From the NCBI GenBank assembly GCA_963693315.1, contig OY856186.1:282808412-282872411 (forward strand): 64,000 bases of DNA, written 5' to 3'. This DNA comes from Diogma glabrata. Lineage: Eukaryota > Arthropoda > Insecta > Diptera > Cylindrotomidae. The notes beneath the pieces are model-generated. The model searched no databases, was not told the origin of the DNA, and saw only the letters and a program-made list of their open reading frames with translations. Both the position numbers and the translations under genes were made by a program. Of the stretch, positions 25,144 through 37,224 are shown in pieces. How positions within the stretch are numbered: position 1 is the first letter of the stretch; the number at the start of each line of letters is the position of its first letter.

Positions 25144-25329
25144 TATATTTGACGTTTTCGTTTATACAAAATAATTAATGATAATTTTTCTAGTTTTTAT
25201 TTGTGTTGGGAATCCGATGGCTTACTATATGTTTACTATGTTTATTATAACGGCTCTCAAAGCGTTGTGTTGTACAGTATATGAAAGTTGTGATATTTTG
25301 ATAAAGCAACGATATTTAGATTAGATTAA
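25144..25329 (-). promoter_or_regulatory. 5' flank of protease homologue
   Basis: About 185 bp between the start codon and the LINE 3' end at about 25330. It contains AT-rich TATA-like strings on the minus strand (for example near 25160-25165), but no clear TATA/initiator pair. Any longer promoter would include LINE sequence. Confidence 0.25.
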
Positions 25330-25407
25330 AATTTGGTGGTTATATTTTGTACTGCGACCAAAATGATCTATTGTACCCCAGCTTACTACTCCCTGGTGAC
25401 TTCCAAG

Positions 25408-26392
25408 TTAGAGCACCTCCTCCTGTCCAGCCTCCTTCAGGAACTTCAGGATATGGAGAGCGTTAAGTTTATGCAGGTCATGCCCGTCAATGTACCACAC
25501 CCTTAGATGAAAATTTCTCGTGCAGATAAAGGCTCCACAATCTTTGAGAAGATTGGCTGGGGCCTCTTCTTCCAACAGACAAAATCTACATTCGTCTCTC
25601 TGCACTATCCCATTGTTATTAAGATGTTTTCTCAATTTACAGTGTCCTGTAAGAACCCCTGTCAGTATTCTTAGGTTATTCCTATTTAACCTACAGCACA
25701 TTACTGCTCTCGTTTGATTGAACGATCCATTCAACTCCTTGGATTGCCTTAGACCCTCCGTGTTATTCCAGGTTTTGAACCAATCCGTCATAATTGCTTC
25801 CCTCATCCTTTCGTGGGTGGCTTCAGCCCCCAGTCCACAAAAGGGCTCCGGTCCAACAAACGATGTTAAAGCACCTCGTCTTGCTAATTTGTCGGCTTCT
25901 TCATTACCTGTGATACCCGTATGACCAGGTATCCAGTAAACTGTTACTTTGTTACTAACCCCAAAATTATTTAGCTTGCTCACACAGTCTCCAACAGTTT
26001 TGGATGTGATGGTGTATGAGCTGTCTGATAATTCTCTTATTCTTATATTTCCTTCTTAAGCAAAAGTTTGCGCATCTTTCGATTGCACGTATCTCAGCTT
26101 GGAAGACGCTGGGGTAAGTGCCCATGGGCACAAAGTGTTCGGTTTTTGGTCCAAATACTCCGGCGCCCACCCCTACCTCGGTTTTTGACCCATCCGCGTA
26201 CCATTTGATAACATCGTTACCCAGATGGTACGTAGTGTATTCACTGCTCCACTCCGATTTTTTGCACAACTGCGATGTATATTTCTTATCGAAGTTGTAC
26301 TGCTTAATCATTCCGTCTTTAGGAAACTCCATGCAACCGCTCCGTAAGTGATGGCTGGTCTCCACCTTAGTATACCAGGGCTGCACCCCCAT
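25408..26392 (-). pseudogene. LINE RNase H and C-terminal finger, broken
   Basis: WYADGSKTEVGVGAGVFGPK (near 26200) carries the first catalytic Asp, and FQAEIRAIERC the Glu. After a frame change, VTVYWIPGHTGITGNEEADK (near 25940) supplies the conserved His and last Asp. These are the RNase H motifs of non-LTR elements. It is followed by a CRFC...C Cys-rich tail (about 25560) typical of these ORF2 proteins. The catalytic residues look intact but the frame is split near 25975. Confidence 0.8.
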
Positions 26393-26639
26393 GTTTTACC
26401 CGCAAGGTTTTTGCATACCATTAGAGCTCTTACGGCTTTGTTTACCACTGATTTCATGTGGCTTCTCCACAGGAGTTTGCTATCAAGAATTACTCCTATA
26501 GATATTAAGTCTCCTGTACAGATTCAATTATAATGGGTTTCATGTTAAGTTTTCTTTTCTTGGTGAACGGGACCATCCTGGTTGTAATGTGCATCAAGTG
26601 TCTACCAGATTTAGTCCCCTCTGTACTATATCACAAAGT

Positions 26640-27377
26640 GTTTCTTCGAACTTACCTCTGGCGATAATGACAATGTCATCCGCGTACCCAAGATATTTAA
26701 TGACCTGGTTACTTAATATTTCAATTTCATCCACCACTAGACTCCACAAGAGGGGTGATAAGACCCCCCCTTGCGGATAGCCCCTAGTGCTGCCAAGGCT
26801 GATTTTGCAATCCCCAGCGTTAGTTTCTGCTATACTCTAGTTCTCAACATCTCACACATCCAGTAAATAGTGGTGTTGTTAATATTATTCTCACTTAGAG
26901 CCTACCTGACCGCTCCATGTGAGGTGTTAACAGATGCTCCTTCAATGTCCAGGAAGGCATAGACAGCAACTTCTTTGTTGTCCACCATCTCTCCTAATTC
27001 TTTCGTCAACGTGAATAGCGCGTTTCCGTTGATCTGCCCGTTCTGCATGCGTGTTGAATATCTTGCAAAGGTGAACTCACCAAGGTTTTGGTTCGTATGT
27101 AGTTGTCGATCACCTTTTCCATTGTTTTTAATATGAAAGATGTTAAACTAATTAATCTATGAGACTTCGGCTGAGTGACATCCTTCTTACCTACTTTCGG
27201 AATAAATATATCACTTTTGCCGTTCTCCATGGCTCTGGAATATGCCCAAGCGCCAGACTGCTCCTGAAGATGCCTAGAAAGTGCGGAAGTAGCCACTTCT
27301 ACCCCCTCTACAGGAGAGCTGGGACTATACCGTCCACCCCTGGTGATTTGTGTGGCTGGAAAGTGCCTATGGCCCAC
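26640..27377 (-). pseudogene. LINE reverse transcriptase, broken
   Basis: Motifs in order on the minus strand: IFIPKVGKKD and SHRLISLTSFILKTMEKVID (near 27180), HACRTGRSTETR, AVYAFLDIEGA (near 26970), then YPQGGVLSPLLW (near 26760) and KYLGYADDIVIIARG (near 26690), where YADD is the catalytic box. The pieces lie in different frames with stops, so this is a relic. It belongs to the same LINE as the RNase H downstream. Confidence 0.8.
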
Positions 27378-27436
27378 TTAATACGCTCCTCCGTAGAAAG
27401 TGAGGCAGCCACCCTCAAGTCCTCGGACTTGGTCTT

Positions 27437-27907
27437 TTAGTATTCTTCATACCCATGTCTTCTGTAAACGCGCTTATGCCTCCCGGAAAGTGTGTTTCTA
27501 GAAGAAGAGCAGCTCTCTGCTGCTCATCCTCCATAAGCGTACCATCCGGCCTTCTCAACGAAGTTTTAATCTCAGTTTCCGGATTGCTTTGCTCTATTAA
27601 AAAGTCTCCGTACTTCTGTTTTTAATTTTGACTCCTTGCTCCACCAAAACGCTTCCTTCTGCTCTTTTACCTTAGTAATTGGGCAACTGGCTTCAAACGC
27701 CTTGGTGATTGCCAGGTTTACCTCCGCTCCATCCTGTTCCACCGCAGTGTAGTGTTTTACTGTCCCTCTAATAGTTACTAGCTGTAGACCTTTTTTAAGG
27801 TTCTCCTCAAATGGATCCCACCTTGTGTTCCTGAGGTTCCGAAATGGGGGTGATTTCCAGTTATGACTATGACTCCAATTATGACACAATCTTCCTGCTG
27901 CCTCCAT
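27437..27907 (-). pseudogene. LINE endonuclease-RT linker
   Basis: NTRWDPFEENLKKGL, then EVNLAITKAFEASCPITKVK and AFWWSKESKLKTEVRRLFNR are characteristic of the region between endonuclease and RT in insect non-LTR ORF2 proteins (the 'WW' plus basic helix). Partial, and in frame only locally. Confidence 0.6.
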
Positions 27908-28314
27908 TAGATGTTTTCGGAGAGGGGCGTATCTGCCCCTTCATCCAACAACAACCTCTCCTCCTCCTCGGGTCCCACATCCTCGATGCTGCTACAATCC
28001 TCTGCAGCAGCATCCTCCACCTGTTCAACAAACATATTTAGCACCTCAGCTGTAGACCTTTTTTAAGGTTCTCCTCAAATGGATCTCACCTTGTGTTCTT
28101 GAGGTTCTGAAATGGGGGTGATTTCCAGTTATGACTATGACTCCAGTTATGACACAATCTTCCTGCTGCCTCCATTAGATGTTTTCGGAGAGGGGCGTAT
28201 CTGCCCCTTCATCCAACAACAACCTCTATTCCTCCTCGGGTCCCACATCCTCGATGCTGCTACAATCCTCTGCAGCAGCATCCTCCACCTGTTCAACAAA
28301 CGTATTTAGCACCT
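27779..28314. repeat. 268-bp tandem duplication inside the LINE
   Basis: Bases 27779-28046 and 28047-28314 are nearly identical (both contain GCTGTAGACCTTTTTTAAGG and GAAATGGGGGTGATTTCC; offset 268). The few differences (CCC/CTC, TTCC/TTCT) show it is a secondary duplication in the relic. Confidence 0.9.
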
Positions 28315-28365
28315 CACTGGGTGTCGTTAAGGAAGTGACTGCCCCTTTTTCGGTGATGGTATCTG

Positions 28366-28606
28366 CACGGAGAGAAATCATATATCATACATTATGATTA
28401 ATCTTGTCATAAATTCAGAAAAGTCGTCGTGTTGTTCTTTATGGTTAATAGTCATATATTATAGACAATAAGAATTATGTATTCTTACTTAATCGTGGAT
28501 TATGCCTAACATTTTTAAAAATTTTTCCTTGTTTTCTGAAACATAATCATAATTTAAGAAAAATAATCTACTGCAGAGTTTGATGAAAATTATGAATAAA
28601 TAATCA
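28366..28606 (+). repeat. Left subterminal region of CACTA-like element
   Basis: Contains repeated ATTATGATTAATC, CATATATTATAG, AATTATGTATTC and CATAATCATAATT motifs in both orientations, continuing after the palindrome at 34436-34620 (ATGGTATGATTATGAAAATC). These look like the subterminal transposase-binding arrays usual in CACTA elements. No coding sequence. Confidence 0.45.
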
Positions 28607-28611
28607 CGGAT

Positions 28612-28957
28612 CGTGTCATATCATCGAAAAATCATACCGTCGAAAATCGTTACATCGAAAAAAAGCAATAAATTCAAAAATAAAAATCATACCGTCGAAA
28701 AATCACACAACCGAAAATCGCAACATCGAAAATCATATCACCGAAAATTCATTACGTCGAAAAGTCATAGCATCGAAAAATCACATCACCGAAAATCATA
28801 TCATCGAAAATTTGATTCACAAAATCGAAAAATCATACCATCGAAAATCGTAAAATCGAAAAAAAAATCATATCATCGAAATATCATTACATCGAAAATA
28901 TTCGATGTAATGAATAAATCATTACATCGAAAAATCATACCATCGAAAAACAGGGTG
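28612..28957. repeat. TCATACCATCGAAAAA minisatellite, left arm end
   Basis: About 20 variants of a 16-17-bp unit (TCATA-Y-CATCGAAAA) in tandem; the mirror array is at 34075-34420. The Ser-His-His-Arg-Lys-repeat open frames here are by-products of the repeat. Confidence 0.9.
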
Positions 28958-30394
28958 TACTCTCCTCACAGATAAAACTTTTGTAAATTAAAATGTTAAA
29001 TGTCAGCAGTATATGTTAATTGGGCAATTCGTTTGAAAATGTACATTTATTTGTGGATTTTTTTTTAAATCAAAATTTTGTATGAGTGGAACGAATGAAA
29101 AAATCTAAATTCTGAATTTTTTATTTATTGCTTTGAAATGCAGTTTTGCCGGCATACATTTTTAGTAATTTCTTTTGGTTTACATAGATAATGTGCTATC
29201 ATATTTTGAAGATAAAGTTTTAGGATTCCAAACAGATCTTTCTACTTTTTTTGAATAATAAATACTATGCCCTATACTCTATAGTATTATATTATATTCA
29301 CCCTGTATTCTTTTGAAAATGCGCATGTTTTATAGTTTTTTTTGAAAATGCCTAAAACATTTGGTATGTTTAGTATTGACGAAATTTGTATTGGTGAAAA
29401 AGTGTGTGTCAAGTGTTTTTCAAAAAATAATGAAGTATGTTAAAATACGAAAATGAGCATTTTTTGCTTAAAAAATCGATCATTCTAAGTGATTACGAGT
29501 AGTAACATTGAATGTGGAGAAAATTTGATGGTTGGCATTGGTATGTGGGACCAGAACCTCGATTATTGTATTGTAAGTGTGTCAAAAATACTGTCAAGTG
29601 TGTCAAAAGAATGATTTTCATTTATTTTTTAACCCAATTTTTTGGGAAAAAATAATATTAAGTATGTAATTATTTTTATGACTTGAAATGTATTTGGACA
29701 TGAAATTGGACATGTTTCTATCCAGTTTCAACTCCTCCCAGCTTATAGGAACAATTGGGAAATATCAAGTTGTTGCAGATTAAATGTCGTTTTTGAAAAG
29801 ATTGATTAATTTTTGGAATATATTTATAATTTTGAAAAAAGTTTAAGTTTTGATTTTATTATATGTTTTGAAATTTTTTTAGAATTTTGAAAAAGTTTTT
29901 ATTTTGTTTTGATTTTTGCAATATCTTTAGAATTTTGAAAATAGCTTCAATTTTTGATTTTGTAATATTCTCTTGAATATGTTTGAACTTTTGAAGAAAA
30001 TTGAAATTTATGATTTTATTATAATTTTTAGAATCTTAGAAAAAGTTTGAATTTTTGAGTTTTATAATTTTTGCAATATGTTTGGAATTTTGAAAAAAGT
30101 TTCAATTTTTGATTTTGTAATAATTTTTGGATTGTTTAGAATTTCGAAAAAGTTTAAATATTTGATTTTATTAAAATTTTTGGAATATTTTTAAATTTTG
30201 AAAATAAATTTAAATTTTTGATTTTATGATAATTTTTAAAAATTTTAGGATTTTTGAAAAAAGTTTGAATTGTTTATTTTGTAATATTCTCTTGAATATT
30301 TTTGGATTTTGAAGAAAGTTGAAATTTTTGATTTTATTATAATATTTGGAATTTTTTAAATCAATTCAATCAGAATTCCGGCAATGTTTCCGGT

Positions 30395-31930
30395 CTGAAA
30401 GACCTAAATATTACATTCATGAGCCAAAAGTGAAATTCTTATCCCCACTTTTTTTTGCATTTCTCGACGTTTTAGGACCTACTGATTCTAAAAAGGCAAA
30501 AAAAAAATGTATGTCTGTCTGTCGGTCGGCGGTCATTACCTACGAAATCTAAAAAACCGCTAGAGCGATTTCAAAAATGTTGGTTCCTAAAAATAGGTAT
30601 ACTCTATGGACAGGTCTGAAAGGACGCTGTGTTTGATAACTACTGAAAGTGTGTCAAAAAATCATTAAGTGTGTCAAAAATAGCAGATTTTCATATTTTT
30701 GGCTTAAAAAACATTCGTTTTAAGTGATTACGAGTAGAAACATTGAATTTGGAGAAATCTTGACTGTAGAGCTTGGTATGTGAGATCAAAAACTAAATTA
30801 TTGCATTAGAAGTTTGCCAAAAAAATGTTGTCAAGTATGTCAAAAGAAAAATTTTTATTTACTTACCCAATTTTTTGGAAAAAAATAAAATTAATTATTT
30901 GTATGACATGAAATTTTATTATTATTATAGAGAATTATGGTATCATAAGTTTGTCAAAATAATGTTGTCAAATGTGTCAAAAAAAAGATTTTGCTTCGGT
31001 CTGAAAGACCTAAGCATAACATACATGAGCTCAAAGTGAAATTCTTACCCCCACTTTTTTTGGCATTTCTCGACGTTTTAGGACCTACTGATTCTAAAAA
31101 AGCAAAAAAAATGTATGTATGTCTGCCGGCCGGCCGGCCGTCACAACCTACGAAATCTAGAAAACAGCTGGACGGATTTCAAAAATTTTCTAAAAATAGG
31201 TTTACTCAATGGGAAGAGCCGAAAGGACGGTATGTTCGATAACTGTACCGGAAGTGTTTCAAAAAATCGTCAAGTGTGTCAAAACAAGGAAATTTGCATA
31301 TTGTTTGCTTAAAAAACTTTCATTTTAAGTGATTGCGAGTAGGAATATTGAACTTGGAGAAATGTTGATGGTCGGGATTGGTATGTGAGACCAAAATCTA
31401 GATTCTTGCATTATAGGTTTGTCAAAAAAATGTTGTCAAGTGTGTCAAAATAAAGATTTTTATTTATTTTTTTACCCAATTTTTTGGAAAAAAATAAAAT
31501 TAATTACTTGTTTGAAATGAAATTTTATTATTATTATTGAGAATTATGGCATTATAAGTTTGTCAAAAAATGTTGTCAAGTTTATCAAAAGAAAGATTTT
31601 TATTTATTTTTTACCCAATTTTTTGGAAAAAAATAAAATTAACTATTTGTTTAACATGAAGTTTTATTATTATTATTGAGAATTATGGCATCATAAGTTT
31701 GTCAAAAAAATGTTGTCAAGTGTGTCAAAAGAAAAATTTTTATTTATTTTTTTATCCAATTTTTTGGAAAAAAATAAAATTAATTATTTGTTTGACATGA
31801 AATTTTATTATTATTTTTGAGCATTATGGCATTATAAGTTTATCAAAAAAATATTGTCAGGTGTGTCAAAAAAATGATTTCATGTATTTTTTTAGATAAT
31901 TTTTTGGAAAAATAAATTTAGCTGTTTGTT
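30395..31930. repeat. Repeats in the palindrome spacer
   Basis: A roughly 610-bp unit starting GTCTGAAAGACCTAA is present at 30395 and 31003. From about 31380 to 31930 a 136-139-bp unit repeats about four times (TTTTGGAAAAAAATAAAATTA near 31483, 31622, 31760 and, degraded, 31897; each with AAGTTTGTCAAAAAAATG and TGTGTCAAAA). A GTCTGTCTGTCGGTCGG-type tract followed by CCTACGAAATCTA occurs in both large units. Confidence 0.75.
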
Positions 31931-34900
31931 TACGTAAATATAATTGAACAGGGAAATTTTGAATTTGTTAAGTTTTTGAAATATTTTTGGAATTTTGAAA
32001 GATTTTAAATTTTTGCTTTTATTATATTTTTTTTAATTTTGGAAAAAGTTTCAATTTTTGATATTGTTATAATTTTTACAATATTTTTAGAATTTTGGAA
32101 AAAGTTTGAATTTTTTTATTTTTTAAGAATTTTTGGAATATTATTAGAATTTAGAAAAAGTTTAAATTTTTGATTTTATTCTAATTTTTGGAATAGTTTT
32201 AGAGTTTTGAAAAAAAAATAAAATTTTTGAATTTTATATATATTTTTAGAATTTTGAAAAAAGTTTCAATTTTTGATTTTGTAAGAATTTTTGGAATATT
32301 TTTAGAATTTTGAAAAAAGTTTCAATTTTTGCAATATTTTTTGCAATATTTTTAGAATTGGAAAATTGGAAAAATGTTTTAATTTTTGATTTTGTTAATA
32401 ATTTTGTCCTCGTACAAAGCTTTTGGTGAAAACTATATAAAAAGCCTTAACACAAACACAATCCTTACTGTTTTATTATTTAAATTTGTAATGTCATAAA
32501 ATAAAAGGAGAAAAATCAAATTTGCTTAAAAAAATTTTGCAAGAAATGCAAAAAAAAGTGGGAGTAAGAATTTCACTTTTGGCTCATGAATGTATTACTT
32601 AGGTCTTTCAGACCGAAGTAATATAAATACATAGCCGGAAAAAAGACGCCTGATTGAATTGATTTAAAAAAATTTCAAATATTATAATAAAACCAAAAAT
32701 TCCAACTTTCTTCAAAATCCAAAAATATTCAAGAGAATATTACAAAATAAACAATTCAAATATTTTTCAAAAATCCTAAAATTTTTAAAAATTATCATAA
32801 AATCAAAAATTTAAATTTATTTTCAAAATTTAAAAATATTCCAAGAATTTTAATAAAATCAAATATTTAAACTTTTTCGAAATTCTAAACAATCCAAAAA
32901 TTATTACAAAATCAAAAATTGAAACTTTTTCCAAAATTCCAAACATATTGCAAAAATTATAAAAATCAAAAATTCAAACTTTTTCTAAGATTCTAAAAAT
33001 TATAATAAAATCATAAATTTCAATTTTCTTCAAAAGTTCAAACATATTCAAGAGAATATTACAAAATCAAAAATTGAAGCTATTTTCAAAATTCTAAAGA
33101 TATTGCAAAAATCAAAACAAAATAAAAACTTTTTCAAAATTCTAAAAATATTTCAAAACATATAATAAAATCAAAAATTAAACTTTTTTCAAAATTCTAA
33201 ATATATTCCAAAAATTAATCAATCTTTTCAAAAACGACATTTAATCTGCAACAACTTGATATTTCCCAATTGTTCCTATAAGCTGGGAGGAGTTGAAACT
33301 GGATAGAAACATGTCCAATTTCATGTCCAAATACATTTCAAGTCATAAAAATAATTACATACTTAATTTTATTTTTTCCCCAAAAATTGGGTTAAAAAAT
33401 ATATGAAAATCATTCTTTTGACACACTTGACAGTATTTTTTGACACACTTACAATACAATAATCGAGGTTCTGGTCCCACATACCAATGCCAACCATCAA
33501 ATTTTCTCCACATTCAATGTTACTACTCGTAATCACTTAGAATTATCGATTTTTTAAGCAAAAAATGCTCATTTTCGTATTTTAACATACTTCATTATTT
33601 TTTGAAAAACACTTGAAACACACTTTTTCACCAATACAAATTTCGTCAATACTAAACATACCAAATGTTTAAGGCATTTTCAAAAAAAACTATAAAACAT
33701 GCGCATTTTCAAAAGAATACAGGGTGAATATAATATAATACTATAGAGTATAGGGCATAGTATTTATTATTCAAAAAAAAGTAGAAAGATCTGTTTGGAA
33801 TCCTAAAACTTTATCTTCAAAATATGATAGCACATTATCTATGTAAACCAAAAGAAATTACTAAAAATGTATGCCGGCAAAACTGCATTTCAAAGCAATA
33901 AATAAAAAATTCAGAATTTAGATTTTTTCATTCGTTCCACTCATACAAAATTTTGATTTAATAAAAAATCCACAAATAAATGTACATTTTCAAACGAATT
34001 GCCCAATTAACATATACTGCTGACATTTAACATTTTAATTTACAAAAGTTTTATCTGTGAGGAGAGTACACCCTGTTTTTCGATGGTATGATTTTTCGAT
34101 GTAATGATTTATTCATTACATCGAATATTTTCGATGTAATGATATTTCGATGATATGATTTTTTTTTCGATTTTACGATTTTCGATGGTATGATTTTTCG
34201 ATTTTGTGAATCAAATTTTCGATGATATGATTTTCGGTGATGTGATTTTTCGATGCTATGACTTTTCGACGTAATGAATTTTCGGTGATATGATCTTTCG
34301 ATGCTATGACTTTTCGATGATATGAACTTTCGATGATATGAAATTCGGTGGTATGAACTTTCGGTTTTGTGATTTCTGGTGATTCGACGATTTGATTTTT
34401 CGATGTTATGATGCGGACTCAATAATAAATAATCATACCTTATACTTATGGTATGATTATGAAAATCATAAACTGCATAAAAATATAATTCATTGAAGTA
34501 TTGAACATTATACACATAGAATTTTTGTAAAATTTATTCCTAATAAAGAATAACTTATGAATTTTTTTCACAGTTCTGTAAAACATAATTTTTCATAACT
34601 CATGCTCTATAAGAATGATCTCTGCTTTTAATTTAATAAATTATTATTTGGTAGTTTTATAAATTTTTCAGATTTTACTAGAACTTGCTTTAAAACTTAT
34701 TTAATAATTTTTTCTGATTATGTCATCTAAAAATAATAGTAGTAAACTTTTCAAATCTAGACTATGTCTCAAATCACAACGCTGCTTTGAACAGAAGTCA
34801 TCTCTCTGAGATTACTACACACCAAATTTCATTGGATAATTGTGTACACCTGACAAGCCTTCAGAATTCCACACTTCCTTTAACAGAAGAAGATTATGAA

Positions 34901-35078
34901 TTTCAAAACTTTCTAATAAAATATAAAATGGAAAAATATTTTATTTACTTAAAAGGTATATCTATATTTTGCAATTACACACCAACTCAATCGAAAAATA
35001 TTTCGCCTACTTATTAAAATGTTACTTTACAAATATTTTGGTCAAAGTTTACTTGTTTACCATAATGAAAACTGAAAC

Positions 35079-35532
35079 GTCGAATTCTTTTTGCCAAAAA
35101 ACTTGCTCTAAATACGCCCATTTTCGATCTAGATCAAGTTTTTTTGACATAACGTGTTCTATTTGACAAAAAAAAGTGATTTTTTTTTGCCCTAAAAACT
35201 TTTGTTTGAATCTAGATTTTTAGCTAGAGCAAGCATAAAATACAATAAAGAATACAAATACATTTAAAAAATCTGTCAAAATTAGTAAACAAACAAAATG
35301 CCATTTACTTATTATTTTTTTTAATAGTCAAATAGTTACTTTTTAAATAATATATTGTTTAAATCGTGTTTTAAATTAAAAATTAATAATAAACTAATTA
35401 ATTAAATACAATTAATTACAAAAATATGCAATGACAGTTCACAAATACAACTACAAAACTGGATCATATTTTTGCATGTTCTTTTTATGAAAAAAAAAAT
35501 CGCTTTTTCACTCTGGACAAAAAGAATTCGAC
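35079..35532. mobile_element. Intronic inverted-repeat MITE
   Basis: GTCGAATTCTTTTTG at 35079 is mirrored by CAAAAAGAATTCGAC ending at 35532. It lies wholly inside the intron between exons 1 and 2 of the SAM gene, which explains why that intron is much longer than the others. The TSD is unclear. Confidence 0.55.
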
Positions 35533-36495
35533 ATAAAATCAAAATCGTATAAGGGGCGAAGTTATTTATGAATTTCTTGCAGAAAATTTCATTACATTAG
35601 AGTCACTAAAACCTCTAAAAAAAATTGATCTTAAAGATATGTTCGGAAAAGATATTAGGGGTCGTGCAAGTTTTAGAATGCTTTTAAATGAATGGAGAAA
35701 AGATATGGTAAAACTCTCTAGAACTTACATTCATTTAAAAAATTTATACTATTTTTCATTTAGAATATTCCGCCCATTTCTTGCTGTGATGGACACAAAA
35801 CCAGCAATAAGGTAGACGACACCAATAATGAAATAGATTCATCAGACGTAAATAATGAAATAGATCCATTCGACGTAACTCCACAACGAAACCATCATTG
35901 CTTTGTATATTTAAATTACTTATTTATTAAAATGTTATTTAAACATTTTTTCATATTATAATTTATATACATTTTACTTTTTAGAGCATTAAACAGTTTT
36001 TAAAAAATGATGATACTGGTAGTTTTCTTCAACTGCGGTATGAAGAAAATAATAACTTTCGTCCTGAGGAAAAGGACCTTTTAGCTTCTAGTATTGCGAG
36101 GTATCACGTTGCAAAAAATCAAACGATGTCGTTGGCTGACTTTGAAAAAATTAGCGATGATATTGCCAAAGTGTTTAAGAACGAATCGAAAGTATACTTT
36201 TCATATTTTTTCTATTTTATTTGCATTAGTTTCAATTATTCCAAAGGATTATTATTTTTCCAAAAAACCGAGGCCCAATGGTAAGTAGGGCATGGTTGAT
36301 TAATCGATTGGGACTAAATATCGATTAACGATTAATATGAAAATTTTAACACCGATTAATCGATTAATCGATTAAATAAAATTTTCACTAATTCAAATAT
36401 TTTTATTAATTTTTTTTAAACAAATACATATATAAATAATACGTATATCATATATAAAAGTTCAACTTTTACAATGACATAAGAATAAACAAAAG

Positions 36496-37224
36496 ACCGA
36501 GTTCCCCAAAGATATTTTATTTAGTATGTGTGATGAACCAATAGGTGAATGTAAAAACATTCGTTTATTGGGTGTCACAGTTTCAAATGACCTACTCTGG
36601 AACGATCATGTAATGGCGATGGCAAAAAGCGCGTCTAAAAAACTCGGCCTCCTAAATAGATGCAAAAAATTTTTCACTCCATACCAATTGCTCCATGTTT
36701 ATAAGTCCTATATTCGTCCGTGTATGGAGTACTGCTGTCAAGTTTGGGGTGCTGCCTCTGTTTCCATCTTGGCCCTCTTGGACTCTGTTCAAAAGCGAGC
36801 TGTACGAATTGTAGGTGATCGAACTTTGACATCAAAACTTGATTCCCTACAACATCGTCGCACTGTTGCTGACCTCGTTGTTTTTTACAAATATCGTCAT
36901 CAACAGTGCTCAAATGAAATCAGCGGCATCATGCCTCAAACTAATTCTTACCCCCGTTCCACTCGGCAATCGGCTGCCGCAACCAGTGAAACGGTAAAGA
37001 TCCCGCGCTGTCATACTGGCAGATCGCAGAAAGACTTCTTTGTCCGAACTGCGTACAAATGGAATAGTTTGCCGGAACACTTAGTCTCAGTTGGCTTCAA
37101 CCCACAAATGTTTAAAAAAAGCGTTAATCTACACCTCAGAACGCCAGTTGTTGTGGGACCCAGGTCTAGACCTAGGTCTTAAAAGGTATTTATGTGTTGT
37201 TGTGACACATATTCTAAACCCTAT
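36496..37224 (+). pseudogene. 5'-truncated LINE: RT C-terminal domain and 3' UTR
   Basis: An open frame (36526-37182, starting mid-protein) encodes the C-terminal third of a jockey/CR1-type ORF2: IRLLGVTVSNDLLWNDHV, ASKKLGLLNRCKKFFTPYQL, YIRPCMEYCCQVWG, LDSVQKRAVRIVGD, SLQHRRTVADL and NSLPEHLVSVGF. The upstream RT core and endonuclease are missing, the normal result of 5' truncation. The 3' UTR begins at 37183 (TAAAAGGTATTTATGTGTTG), is cut at 37224 by the gypsy element, and resumes at 43895 with ACACAACACATTTTATT and poly-A. The coding part has no stops, suggesting a fairly young insertion. Confidence 0.85.

Larger units (their letters stand above)
25330..28365 (-). mobile_element. Decayed LINE with RNase H domain
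   Basis: The minus strand holds, in order, an endonuclease-RT linker (27907-27437), RT (27377-26640), RNase H (about 26210-25900), a C-terminal Cys/His finger (about 25600-25530) and a short 3' UTR ending near 25330. RT plus RNase H in one ORF fits the I/R1/LOA group of insect non-LTR elements. Frames are broken repeatedly. The 5' part (ORF1, most of the endonuclease) is absent, and the sequence stops exactly where the CACTA-like end begins at 28366. Confidence 0.75.
28607..34423. repeat. 5.8-kb palindromic (foldback) insertion
   Basis: Arms of about 1.74 kb (about 28725-30465 and 32541-34301) are nearly identical in inverted order; for example CTCCTCACAGATAAAAC at 28963 is mirrored at about 34047-34063. 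A 2.1-kb spacer separates them. The outer ends are minisatellite-like (ATCATATCATCGAAAA units of about 16-17 bp), with less orderly pairing. AATAAATAATCA occurs immediately outside both ends (28595-28606, 34424-34435), consistent with a TSD, though AT-rich. No transposase. Foldback elements derived from Mutator-like transposons are one model. Confidence 0.8.

Noticed and set aside
27844..28309. Two plus-strand 65-codon near-identical proteins
   Set aside because: Antisense shadows of the LINE linker within the 268-bp duplication.
28600..28960. CRISPR-like array of short repeats
   Set aside because: Units are contiguous with no unique spacers, and the genome is eukaryotic with introns.
28613..28975. 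Basic Ser-His-Arg-Lys-rich protein (also its mirror at 34051-34515)
   Set aside because: Frame of a 16-17-bp minisatellite in the palindrome arms; same artefact on the mirrored side.
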